A stretch of DNA of 64,000 nucleotides from Geomonas agri (GTDB taxonomy: Bacteria; Desulfobacterota; Desulfuromonadia; Geobacterales; Geobacteraceae). How positions within the stretch are numbered: position 1 is the stretch's first letter; every line of letters begins with the position of its first letter. The notes beneath the pieces are model-generated. The model made no database searches. It saw only the letters and a list, made by a program, of their open reading frames with translations, and had not been told where the DNA came from. Below are positions 26,495 through 34,729 of this stretch, one piece after another. A program made the position numbers and the translations under genes. The stretch is taken from the NCBI RefSeq assembly GCF_020179605.1, contig NZ_JAINZO010000001.1, forward strand, positions 1,772,799 to 1,836,798. The letters run 5' to 3'.

Positions 26495-27376
26495 TTAGTC
26501 GGTTAGGTCTTCCTGGTGGGAAACGTTGAGGATGTAGTCTGCTGCCTTCTGAGCTTGAGCGGCAGCATGAACCAACAAGGTCTTATCGTTCTTGAGAGCC
26601 TTCAACCAACCAGCTATGTATGCAGCACTGTTCTCAATGGTCCTGTGCTCGATCCCCGCATGACCGCTTAGAAACGATGCCCCGATTTGAGCTACAAGTT
26701 CCTCTTTCGAGTATTCATGACTTCCAAAGTACGATGGCTCCAAGATACCTTTCCTTCCAAGTCTGCTACTGTGACCTGTAGAGTGAGACAGTTCGTGGAA
26801 CAACGTATCGTAATAGGATTCTGGTGTATCAAATGCCTCTGGTTTAGGCATTTTCACATAATCAAGGACAGGTGAATATGCGGCGACACCTCCCCCATGT
26901 TTTATCCCTGGTCTGTAAGGCATCCCTGCTACTATCTGCTCCGCTCGCTCGATGGGAGTGAAGGTGTTACTTACCTCCTCGGTCTTTGGTGCTTCAATGC
27001 CTTCTGTCTGCTCCAGGTTGAACACGTTATAGAACCTTAGCAGCGGGACCTTACCACCATTACCCTGCTCACCTTCGCCCACTGGCTCATCTCCATCCTT
27101 GCGGTCTACCCATTTCCAGAAGATTACAGGTACGCTCCTACTACCCTTCTTGACATGCCCTCCGCGATCCTGCACCTGCTTAAAGGTCAACCACCATTGG
27201 CTACCGAACTCCTGGCACCCCAACAGGAACACATTGACACCTCTGTACTCCTTCTTGCTGATGAGGTTCATAGGCATACTGCTACCCGCGTTCCATGTCT
27301 TCCTCCAAGGTATCGTTCCCCTCTCCAATAGCTCCATGATCCTACTGTTGATTACTTCATAAACGTCCGTTCCCAT
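26495..27376 (-). CDS. ArdC-like antirestriction protein with zincin motif
   Basis: A 293-residue ArdC-type protein. The N-terminal single-strand DNA-binding domain shows IPWRKTWNAGSS and YRGVNVFLLGC and GGHVKKGSRSVPVIFWKW; the C-terminal domain has the metallopeptidase motif HELSHSTGH (residues 194-202). Plasmid ArdC proteins shield incoming single-stranded DNA from host restriction. Such a gene fits an element that enters by conjugation with help from another plasmid. It is next to a restriction enzyme gene of the element itself. AAGGAGAACGACT precedes the ATG. Confidence 0.88.
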   Translation of the reverse strand: MGTDVYEVINSRIMELLERGTIPWRKTWNAGSSMPMNLISKKEYRGVNVFLLGCQEFGSQWWLTFKQVQDRGGHVKKGSRSVPVIFWKWVDRKDGDEPVGEGEQGNGGKVPLLRFYNVFNLEQTEGIEAPKTEEVSNTFTPIERAEQIVAGMPYRPGIKHGGGVAAYSPVLDYVKMPKPEAFDTPESYYDTLFHELSHSTGHSSRLGRKGILEPSYFGSHEYSKEELVAQIGASFLSGHAGIEHRTIENSAAYIAGWLKALKNDKTLLVHAAAQAQKAADYILNVSHQEDLTD

Positions 27377-27426
27377 AGTCGTTCTCCTTCCACGCAGTAT
27401 GTTGGCTGGCCAGCCTGGAAAGATAA

Positions 27427-27459
27427 AAAAAGGCCATACCCGTTATGGATATGGCCTTT
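27427..27459 (-). terminator. Terminator of the restriction-modification gene
   Basis: On the minus strand AAAGGCCATATCC / GGGTATGGCCTTTTTTT forms a hairpin with a T7 run, 29 bases after the stop at 27488. Confidence 0.85.
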
Positions 27460-27487
27460 GAGGTTACCGTGTATTTGGAAGCCTATG

Positions 27488-30064
27488 TCATTGATTGACA
27501 CCGAGAAGTTCAGCAAGTGTACGTTCAGCTGTAAGATTAGAAGCTATGGAAAGCTCAAGTGATTCTATAGACTCAAGAACGCTCTTTCCTATTTTCTTGA
27601 TAAGCTTCTCGTCACGGGGGATAGGTATTGGGATTTCCGCGATGACGTCGGGTTCAAGGTGTTCTTGGTTTGTTCCATAGGCATTCTTCAGCATCAAGCT
27701 TTGTCCAGTTTCGCTCTTAAGGAACTCGTAGACGTACCCCCTGAGATATCTATCCTCTATAACAACCCTTATCAAATTGTTGGTCGCAACATGACCATCA
27801 TGCTGCTGAAGAGCATATGTCACGCGTCCCAATGTACCGGAGTCAGAGATAAGAATGTATCCTTTGTAAATTGTTAAGGCTTCCAGGTTCTTCAGAACCT
27901 GTTTGCTTGCCCTTTGTTCATCAAGATACTTTATGTTATCAGAGTTAAGCTGGGTTAACGCGGTGCCTGTGAAGTATTTCCTGATTGTTGGACCTGAAGT
28001 CACACCTATCTCAGCGTATGGACGTTTAAACCGAGGTCCGTTAAAGACCGTCGCTATATCACCTAGACGGTGCAACTGGAAGTCATCTGATTCGCCTAGC
28101 AGCAAGACATGCTCAAATGCAGCATTGTGCTTCGGTAGATACTGTATGGGATTGAACGACAACGAGTCTGACTTAAGATCGCTACGCTTGATAGAGAAAC
28201 GGAACTCACTTTCTACTAATTCACCTGCAACGAACTTATGATAATCTTCAGCAATGTCACTTAGGTCCTCATCGAGAACAAAGCACCCACTTTTGATAAC
28301 AGGATTACCCTCGCTATCACGCTTGTAAATGGGCTCTCCCCTACTCGTCTGTCCTATCTTATTAGATATAGCCATGTAGATAGGATAATCACCAACAACT
28401 TCTTTATTATTGAGTTTCTTTAGGAATATAACAGATGCTTTGGATCCACAGAAAGGCTCGAAAGTATCTTCATGCAGGTTGACGACAGCTAATAGCTTGC
28501 ACGTAGATAGCACTCTGTTTCGAACAGCTAAGGCTTCTCGGTTGTCGAGTTGCCCCTTTGCCATAACGATACCTAAAACACCCCCAGGTTTTAACCATTC
28601 GACGCACCTTTCAAGGAAAAGCAACTCAGGAGCTACACCTACCTTGGAATTAAGCCTCTCCTCATACCTAAAGACACCATCGTCATCAACGTTCCACACT
28701 CGACCTGCAGCAAAATGTCGTAATATGTTTGGTTCCTTGATTCTAATATCATAACCTGCACCAAACGGGGGGTTGGTAAGGATCATAGAAACCATCCCAG
28801 CCCCTGCTCTTTCACGGAACGTAGCTGTTAACTTGTTTATATCATCCAGGCTGTTGCCTCGCTCTATACCACCGTGGCCATCCTTTCCAAGAAGCATGTT
28901 AGCCTTGGCTATCTTGACAAGCTTTGGCGAAATATCGACACCAAACAGTTGATGAACTACATTTCTCTTAAGAACTTCTTTAGCATTGGGGGTTCTGTTT
29001 GAGTTGTCGATCTTACCAAAGATGTAGTTCATAGCGGTAATGAGGAACCCCCCAGAGCCACATGATGGATCTAGAATAACATCTTTCTCCGTAGGATTCA
29101 GCATTCTCACCATCATATTGACGGCTAGACGGTTCGTAAAGAACTGACCCCTTTCCCCTTTCAGATGCGATGCAACATAGACTTCATATGCTGTACCTAT
29201 AACATCATGAGGTGCGTCCATAAACGCGTACTGTTGCAACTGAGATATAACTATTGCAAGTTGGTCGTCTGAAGCAGTGATCTTCTCGTGGGATGTGAAT
29301 ACATCTGGAAAACGATCACGTACGACTTTAAACAGTGCTTGTACACGTCCACAGGCTAAGCTCTTCAACTTAGGATCGCCATACTCATCAGGCGTTATGC
29401 TGAAGTCGCAGTCATCTTTACTACTTGATTCATCCTCTAACTTGGCGAGAATGATCCTTACCATATCTAATGCAACATCTTCAGAATCAATTCCTGTTCG
29501 GTACATAGCATTGTGGCAACGCTTGAACGCGATTTTAAGGTCGACAGGAACGATGAGATCAGATTTCTTTAGGTGGCCAATGCTATCCCAGCCATGTCCA
29601 TACTTGGGGAGGCCAAGCCAGTTTATGATGTTGCCGGTGTTCGGATCTTTACGGTAAAAGATTATCGTACTTCCATTGGTCCAGAACCCACCTTGAGCTG
29701 AGGTAGCAGCAGCTATGTAAGACACCCCTTGCCCATCAGGTGCTTTTATGGATGGAGCTTTGACTTCACCAATGATCAGGATCTTCCCTTGGTTATTCTC
29801 AGCACACGCAAGTTCATCAGCGTAAATAACTATATCAGCACGTTTTTTCTCCGTACCGATGTTTATAGTACGCTCTAGTGCGATGAAAGCTTTAGGGTAA
29901 CCAAGCTCCTCAACGAGAGCTACCGTCATCTTCTGCCTGATACGCTCCTCAGGTGTGTTCTCACGCCTTACATCAGGATTGAGGTAATCAATTATCTTCC
30001 CTTTTGCATCCAAAGGAACTTGATGTTCCTGAGATTCCACCCACTTATCAAGCTCTGCAGACAT
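27488..30064 (-). CDS. Single-chain restriction-modification-specificity enzyme (Type IIG-like)
   Basis: An 858-residue protein joining three activities. Residues 30-150 look like the type I HSDR_N / PD-(D/E)xK nuclease fold, with Asp77 (RADIVIY), Glu100 and Lys102 (IIGEVKAPS) as the likely catalytic set. Residues 270-600 are an HsdM-type N6-adenine methylase with SAM motif DPSCGSGGF (332-340) and catalytic NPPFG (431-435). The last 220 residues look like one HsdS target-recognition half with its helical spacer (ESIESLELSIASNLTAERTL). No helicase motor is present, so it is not a type I R or type ISP subunit. It would both methylate and cut its own site. The ATG follows AAGGGGTC. The PLD gene lies 62 bases upstream. 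Confidence 0.87.
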   Translation of the reverse strand: MSAELDKWVESQEHQVPLDAKGKIIDYLNPDVRRENTPEERIRQKMTVALVEELGYPKAFIALERTINIGTEKKRADIVIYADELACAENNQGKILIIGEVKAPSIKAPDGQGVSYIAAATSAQGGFWTNGSTIIFYRKDPNTGNIINWLGLPKYGHGWDSIGHLKKSDLIVPVDLKIAFKRCHNAMYRTGIDSEDVALDMVRIILAKLEDESSSKDDCDFSITPDEYGDPKLKSLACGRVQALFKVVRDRFPDVFTSHEKITASDDQLAIVISQLQQYAFMDAPHDVIGTAYEVYVASHLKGERGQFFTNRLAVNMMVRMLNPTEKDVILDPSCGSGGFLITAMNYIFGKIDNSNRTPNAKEVLKRNVVHQLFGVDISPKLVKIAKANMLLGKDGHGGIERGNSLDDINKLTATFRERAGAGMVSMILTNPPFGAGYDIRIKEPNILRHFAAGRVWNVDDDGVFRYEERLNSKVGVAPELLFLERCVEWLKPGGVLGIVMAKGQLDNREALAVRNRVLSTCKLLAVVNLHEDTFEPFCGSKASVIFLKKLNNKEVVGDYPIYMAISNKIGQTSRGEPIYKRDSEGNPVIKSGCFVLDEDLSDIAEDYHKFVAGELVESEFRFSIKRSDLKSDSLSFNPIQYLPKHNAAFEHVLLLGESDDFQLHRLGDIATVFNGPRFKRPYAEIGVTSGPTIRKYFTGTALTQLNSDNIKYLDEQRASKQVLKNLEALTIYKGYILISDSGTLGRVTYALQQHDGHVATNNLIRVVIEDRYLRGYVYEFLKSETGQSLMLKNAYGTNQEHLEPDVIAEIPIPIPRDEKLIKKIGKSVLESIESLELSIASNLTAERTLAELLGVNQ

Positions 30065-30126
30065 CTAGACCCCTTTTTTCGTTGTAGTCGTCAGCTGGAA
30101 GTTAAAGCACTAAAAGTGAATCTGTG

Positions 30127-30660
30127 TCATTTCCTTATGTAACATACCGAATGTGCTTTATGTTCCTCAAAGTTCCTCACGTACCTATTGACTAGAGGTG
30201 AGTTATCTTTGATTATCAAAAGGTTTTCGGCATTCTTATCTTCTGCTGCCTTCGTGAAGTTAAAACTTCCAGTGACCACAGTACTGTGATCAATGATTAT
30301 AATCTTGTTGTGCGCAATAGCATGTTCAGAGTCAATATACGTAGCTATACCCGCATGGGCTATGAAGTCTGCTGAAGTATATCTTTCTCTACGCTGACTT
30401 TTGTCCAAGACTGCTACGATGTCTACCCCGCGCTTACGTGCGTCCACAAGCGCCTTAGCTATAGGCTTGCTGGTAAAGGAGTAGGCTTGTACCAGAATCT
30501 CACTCTTAGCTGAGTTGAGTTCTCTAACGATGGCCTCTTCTGCTCCTCCTCTAGGAGAGAAGTAGACATCGGTGGTGCCGATGGATTGAAAACGGTCTGC
30601 TATCGAAAGTACAGGTACCAGAAGGAGAGCGGAGACCAAACCGACGATACGCTTCTTCAC
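30127..30660 (-). CDS. Exported phospholipase-D-superfamily nuclease (Nuc-like)
   Basis: A 177-residue single-domain PLD protein with a signal peptide (MKKRIVGLVSALLLVPVLSI). The one HKD motif is H117-N-K119 with Asp124 in IIIID, followed by GSFNFT. Single-motif proteins of this size dimerise to form the active site, as in the plasmid-borne periplasmic endonuclease Nuc, which cuts DNA without metal. Related genes are common on conjugative plasmids. Its product would be in the periplasm. Start after AGGGGGCAGTG. Confidence 0.87.
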   Translation of the reverse strand: MKKRIVGLVSALLLVPVLSIADRFQSIGTTDVYFSPRGGAEEAIVRELNSAKSEILVQAYSFTSKPIAKALVDARKRGVDIVAVLDKSQRRERYTSADFIAHAGIATYIDSEHAIAHNKIIIIDHSTVVTGSFNFTKAAEDKNAENLLIIKDNSPLVNRYVRNFEEHKAHSVCYIRK

Positions 30661-30732
30661 TGCCCCCTCCTGACACGCAGCACATTGGTGCTATGCTAAA
30701 ATGGCTACTAGTAGCACATCAAGCATGGAAAA

Positions 30733-31119
30733 TCAATATGATGCCTCTTCCTTATCGAAAGCATCTGTTATGTCAGCAGAAACGATGCCGGGGTTGGACC
30801 TATTGGTGAACCGAATGCGAGCCAAATCACCCTGGCTACGTTTCCCGCCAACAAGAATCAGCCCCCTACAGTGCCTATGCAGTCTGGTCTTCAAGGAGAC
30901 ATCACCTAGCTCCTCGCTTAACCTAGCAAGCACAACCCCTTCCTCCCTCACAAACACCCTCGTGGCTTCCATATTTCCTCTACAGAGCACATTCACACCG
31001 CAACCTATATCGCAACATCCGTTCACCTCAAACACCGCCCTCTCTTTAAAAAGATGGACAACGTGAAGCTCTACATACTCAGGCGTTACACTTTCCCATC
31101 GACCGATGAATCTGAGCAA
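30733..31119 (-). CDS. Hypothetical protein of the tRNA-Arg element
   Basis: A 128-residue frame not recognised, with a protein-like mix (AVFEVNGCCDIGCGVNVLC, REEGVVLARLSEELGDVSL) and four Cys in one short stretch. The start would be TTG after AGGA with poor spacing. The opposite-strand frame (30701-31066) is Ser/Pro-rich and looks like a shadow; since all firm genes here are on the minus strand this frame is preferred, with limited confidence. Confidence 0.4.
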   Translation of the reverse strand: MLRFIGRWESVTPEYVELHVVHLFKERAVFEVNGCCDIGCGVNVLCRGNMEATRVFVREEGVVLARLSEELGDVSLKTRLHRHCRGLILVGGKRSQGDLARIRFTNRSNPGIVSADITDAFDKEEASY

Positions 31120-31170
31120 CTTCCTGTTATACAGCAGCTACTTAGACGAAGGTGTAACCAATAATGGTGT

Positions 31171-31196
31171 TAAAAGGGGGGGGCAACCCCCCTTTC
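31171..31196 (-). terminator. Terminator after the polymerase-palm gene
   Basis: On the minus strand AAAGGGGGG / CCCCCCTTTT with loop TTGCC or similar, ending TTTTAAC, 68 bases after the stop at 31264. Confidence 0.8.
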
Positions 31197-31263
31197 TTAG
31201 CTACATGACCACACTAGAACTCTCTTACTACTTACACCAACACATCTTACTTATACAATACAT

Positions 31264-32760
31264 CTAACTCATCTTAGTATCACACTTACAATCAGCTCCA
31301 TGAACCTCTATCTGATACATGTTATCAGGAACTTGCTTTGTTTCTTTGTAGTACAGCATACGATGCTTAAGCTGCTCATTGGTCATGTAGCCAACGTTGT
31401 ATTCGTATAAAGCCTGCTCCTGGGGATAGGTGTGACGTTCTGAATACTTAAAGACAACAATATCGTTAATGTCCATGTTCTCTTGTGCTCTGAAAGCTGC
31501 CCTCATCTCATTGGATACACGATCTTCATATACCCTTGGAAACACGAAGCTGTCGTGTACTGACAGTACAGGTATCTTTTCTTGGGTCAGGATACCAAGC
31601 ACACGTGCTGCTATCTGGGAGTCCTGGTATTGCAGCTTGATTCCAATACCACTAAAGAAGTGTCTCCTTATGGGGTCGTGGAACAGCATCATGTCTTGTG
31701 TAGCTTTCTCGATATTAGGAAGCTCATCGAGTGGTGGATACTTGTAGGGCTTCTTGTTGTAGTCCTTCATAAAGGCTTTGGTAACATCAACCCAAGGATC
31801 GGAGTTCAAGAGTATAAGTGTTAAGGTTTTAAAGACATTACGTGTTAGCTTCGTCTGCTCATACCCAGGAACACGATAAGGATCTTCGACACCATACGGC
31901 CTACCCTCCATAGCATATAACATCTTAAGGTGCATCCCCTTGAAGTCGTACTCCATGACTTCCTGGTTATTCATTATGATACGGGTCCTAAGATCTTCAG
32001 GTATACCCATCCAGAAGCCACAATAGAACCTCCCACCTTGGGTAAAGCTCCCATTGCTGAAGATACGTTTAACAGCTTTACGGGACATATCTATATAGAG
32101 ACACTTTGTAGACACGTAATCACTTACATCAAGATCCAAGTACGTATTCTTTAACAAATCATTGTAAGCAAGTACGAGATTACGCTTCCTGCGTGCATCG
32201 TTGTAGGAGTTATCAGCATAGTCGATCTTCTTCTTATATTTGCTCTTAAGGATAATGACTTCACATCTACTAGCTACACGCAACAACTCCTTACTGAACT
32301 CAAACTTCAGGAACAAGTCAACAAGCCTCTGCTCAGCCTTGATACGTGACCGCTTGGCAACCTTCACTCGTTCATCGTGGAACCCTCTTTTGTAGGAAAG
32401 ATATCCCTTATTAATAAGGTAGTCAGACAGTCTCCTCATGGGCCTGTAAGCTACACGGTTTACATTGTATCTGAAGGCTTCGCTGTATCCTGCTGGTCTC
32501 CTCGAATATGCCACCCACTTTCTAGGACTGATGAGCCAACACTTGTAAAGGTTAAGCAGCAGCACAGTCATGTTCATAACAGCAACATCTAACTTATAAC
32601 CCATTTCGCTACATAGTTGTTGAACTGCTCCCTGCACCCTCCTATCGTCAGAGTACAGTTCTACATCGAATGGCATGTAGTTGTTATAATCAGGAGTATC
32701 GTTCTCCTCCTGCAAGACTTCATCCTCTTCAACTTTCACACCCCCTTCCTCAGGGTTCAT
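31264..32760 (-). CDS. Diverged family-A/T7-like polymerase palm protein
   Basis: A 498-residue protein usually left as hypothetical. The C-terminal half carries what I read as the three palm/fingers motifs of the DNA polymerase A / T7 RNA polymerase superfamily: motif A MEYDFKGMHLKMLYA with Asp272, motif B LTRNVFKTLTLILLNS with Arg307 and Lys311, and motif C IPVLSVHDSFVF with His402-Asp403, preceded by GIKLQYQDSQIAARVL. The N-terminal 250 residues are basic and helical with no 3'-5' exonuclease signature. It may replicate the element or act as a primase or repair polymerase (inference). Motif spacing is compressed, so an enzymatically dead relative is possible. All three acidic or basic key residues are retained. 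Confidence 0.6.
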   Translation of the reverse strand: MNPEEGGVKVEEDEVLQEENDTPDYNNYMPFDVELYSDDRRVQGAVQQLCSEMGYKLDVAVMNMTVLLLNLYKCWLISPRKWVAYSRRPAGYSEAFRYNVNRVAYRPMRRLSDYLINKGYLSYKRGFHDERVKVAKRSRIKAEQRLVDLFLKFEFSKELLRVASRCEVIILKSKYKKKIDYADNSYNDARRKRNLVLAYNDLLKNTYLDLDVSDYVSTKCLYIDMSRKAVKRIFSNGSFTQGGRFYCGFWMGIPEDLRTRIIMNNQEVMEYDFKGMHLKMLYAMEGRPYGVEDPYRVPGYEQTKLTRNVFKTLTLILLNSDPWVDVTKAFMKDYNKKPYKYPPLDELPNIEKATQDMMLFHDPIRRHFFSGIGIKLQYQDSQIAARVLGILTQEKIPVLSVHDSFVFPRVYEDRVSNEMRAAFRAQENMDINDIVVFKYSERHTYPQEQALYEYNVGYMTNEQLKHRMLYYKETKQVPDNMYQIEVHGADCKCDTKMS

Positions 32761-33101
32761 AGTTACCTCTTTATCACTTAATGAATCGCGTCCAGAGTGT
32801 GGGGCAAGTACTACACTCAGCAGCAGCGCATCAGGGCTCTGCAGAGACCACTACCACCCTTGACTCTTAACAAGCCACAGCCGTTGAACAGGATGACTCC
32901 AGCAACAGTGCGGGTTTACAGATCCTCTTCGGTTCAAGTGGGTCGCTATTTTACTCATTCGAGTCGGTCCCAAAATAAACCAAGAATAAACTGAAACCAC
33001 CAGTAATCACTACAGATTTTGACGTACTGGGTACTATACAGGGAAAAGGGGCTGCACCCATTTTGGCACACCCCCCTTGTACAACATCCCTTCATTGCTG
33101 G
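32761..33101. other. 341-bp gap without a gene
   Basis: No frame longer than 65 codons. It holds the probable promoter region for the minus-strand polymerase-palm gene and, at 33043-33080, a G/C-rich stem (AAGGGG / CCCCTT on the minus strand, followed by TT) that may end the gene at 33102. I see no convincing -35/-10 pair. Confidence 0.4.
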
Positions 33102-33506
33102 CTAAGCCCCGTTGTTGGTCTCACTCCTAAGGATGTCAATCAACCACTGCTCGGCTCTCTCTCTGTTCTGCTCATTACTGTTAAACCGTGCCCAAGCATC
33201 TGAACGGCGAATGAACTCCTCGATCTTCTGGTTCCTATTCTCAAGGGTGCATCCTTCTTTCCGCTTGATTGCGTTAACAGACCACCACTTTTCACCATTG
33301 GTATATGCTTGCTTCAGGTCTTTGGTATCATTGAGCAAAAGAGCTGCAACTGCTGCTGCTAACTTCTTCCCCGACCGACGTTCCAGGGTACTATCAACCT
33401 CAGCAGCAGCTACGAATGCAGCAACAGCGTTGTGTACATCTTCAAGGGTTGCGATATCTGGCTTCATGTTCTTATGGGTCCTCTGGCCCAGTGTTTCTTG
33501 TTGCAT
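33102..33506 (-). CDS. Hypothetical helical protein of the tRNA-Arg element
   Basis: About 134 residues, mostly helical, basic in the middle (EKWWSVNAIKRKEGCTLENR) with no known motif. The start is unclear: ATG at 33506 has no Shine-Dalgarno match, while ATG at 33467 (121 residues) has GAGGAC twelve bases upstream. Function unknown. Confidence 0.55.
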   Translation of the reverse strand: MQQETLGQRTHKNMKPDIATLEDVHNAVAAFVAAAEVDSTLERRSGKKLAAAVAALLLNDTKDLKQAYTNGEKWWSVNAIKRKEGCTLENRNQKIEEFIRRSDAWARFNSNEQNRERAEQWLIDILRSETNNGA

Positions 33507-33569
33507 CACGAGCACATGTGCTTCATAATGACAGTGGTTAATGTTCGGTTCCCATGCCTCATTGACCTC

Positions 33570-33602
33570 GCCCTATCGACTGCCGCAAACAGTTGATGGG
33601 GC
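33570..33602 (-). terminator. Hairpin after the EXLDI-family gene
   Basis: GCCCCATCAACTG pairs with CAGTCGATAGGGC (G-U pairs included) around a seven-base loop, 38 bases past the stop at 33641. No T run, so termination is not certain. Confidence 0.5.
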
Positions 33603-33640
33603 TTCTTATTGCTGCCCTCCTCAGCAACAGCTTTAAACCC

Positions 33641-34123
33641 TCATATATCTAACTTTTCATACGTTCTTAACGTACTGTTCTTGTTAAGGTACTCGGCACA
33701 CCTCTTCTGCAACTCAACAGGGATCTCCTTAGACACGTCCGAATAGGTGTCGTAGACATTGAAGAAATAGTGAAGCTCACCATCGAGGCTAGATTCCTTG
33801 GCTACCAAGAACTTACCCTTCTTAGTCAAGAATGCCTTAAGCTTGACATTATCTCTCTTGTCATCGTAGTAGCCCAACTCGATGCCATCAAACCGGAACT
33901 CCTGCCCAATGAAGATCTCGTTCTCTAAGCTCTCCTTCCCTTTATAGACAGTCTGCTCAACCATCCTGGCTTGCTCTGCTTCCTTACGCATACAAGTTTC
34001 CCGCAGCAGTTCAGCGATCAGCTTGCTCAACGAGACATCAGGGAACAGCTCCTTCGCCTTATCGAACCACAGCAGGTCCTCGTCTGCCACGTACAGGTTC
34101 TTCTTATTCGATACCTTTGTCAT
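33641..34123 (-). CDS. EXLDI-family protein with ribbon-helix-helix-like N terminus
   Basis: A 160-residue protein that ends ...YEKLDI, the C-terminal signature after which the EXLDI family is named. It also has the family's N terminus (NLYVADEDLLWFDKAKELF then LSKLIAELLRE), which resembles a ribbon-helix-helix DNA-binding strand and helices. The middle (LTKKGKFLVAKESS, YFFNVYDTYSDV) matches the family pattern of a small beta domain. Function is unknown; the N terminus suggests a small regulator. It lies next to the non-coding region of the element. AGGAGATGCACGAGAG precedes the ATG. Confidence 0.75.
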   Translation of the reverse strand: MTKVSNKKNLYVADEDLLWFDKAKELFPDVSLSKLIAELLRETCMRKEAEQARMVEQTVYKGKESLENEIFIGQEFRFDGIELGYYDDKRDNVKLKAFLTKKGKFLVAKESSLDGELHYFFNVYDTYSDVSKEIPVELQKRCAEYLNKNSTLRTYEKLDI

Positions 34124-34729
34124 CTCTCGTGCATCTCCTATCGGTTAGGTTAGGCGCATTTTACACAGTTGATGCACCGTGTCAAGACATATCTTCCCTT
34201 TTAGCTTTTATGCGCATACCTCATCGAGGGTACACAGGACGGCAACATACTCTATCGTAAAATCAGACATTTAGATTGTGGAATGGATTTCGTGACCGTT
34301 ACACCACTAACGATTACGGGAGGTTACACCTGAGTGACGGGAATAATGACGGGAAATGAACTGCAAAAGGGATGCTTGGGGGAAGGACGAAGACTGCTTC
34401 GATTGGTACATCACGACAACTAACCGACAGCACTTTATCACGATCAGCCCTCGGGGTCGAGATGCAAAAGGTTCACCTTTGCATCGAGAACCGAGGAGAC
34501 AACCGAACGCAGTGAGGGCGTCAGCATAGCACCGCTACACGTTACATCCTTGGCACGATCGCTGCGAATCACCATCTTCACCGCTACCGACACCAGAACA
34601 ACTACCACCAACAACACCAACAACGGCAACAGCAGGAGAGCATCGCCAGCAGATTGTCTATCACTAGCGTCGTTAGGATCAGATAACCATCATACTTCCA
34701 ACTACCAGGAGCATAATGGCTCTCTGGCC
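34124..34729. other. 606-bp mainly non-coding region, candidate origin or control region
   Basis: Between the EXLDI gene and the right integrase. It contains GTTACACC twice (34298-34305, 34323-34330), ACGGGA three times (34316, 34337, 34349) and a long hairpin (34449-34496). A 61-codon minus frame (34444-34629) encodes one hydrophobic segment (LLVLLVVVVLVSVAVKMV) with readable codons upstream as well, but has no ATG or ribosome binding site, so I do not call it a gene. Repeats plus a strong hairpin are what a replication origin or nick region might look like. Confidence 0.45.
34449..34496. repeat. Long imperfect hairpin in the element's non-coding region
   Basis: CCTCGG-GGTC-GAGATGCAAAAGG on the left and CCTTTGCATC-GAGA-ACCGAGG on the right leave a loop of only TTCA-like bases, giving about 20 paired bases in 48. 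It could extrude as a cruciform. It is not followed by a T run on either strand. Confidence 0.6.

Noticed and set aside
31264-32760. Possible reverse transcriptase or retron
   Set aside because: The protein has VHDSF and a DF-type motif A but no xxDD box or other reverse transcriptase motifs, and no msr/msd-like RNA was seen in the adjacent gap.
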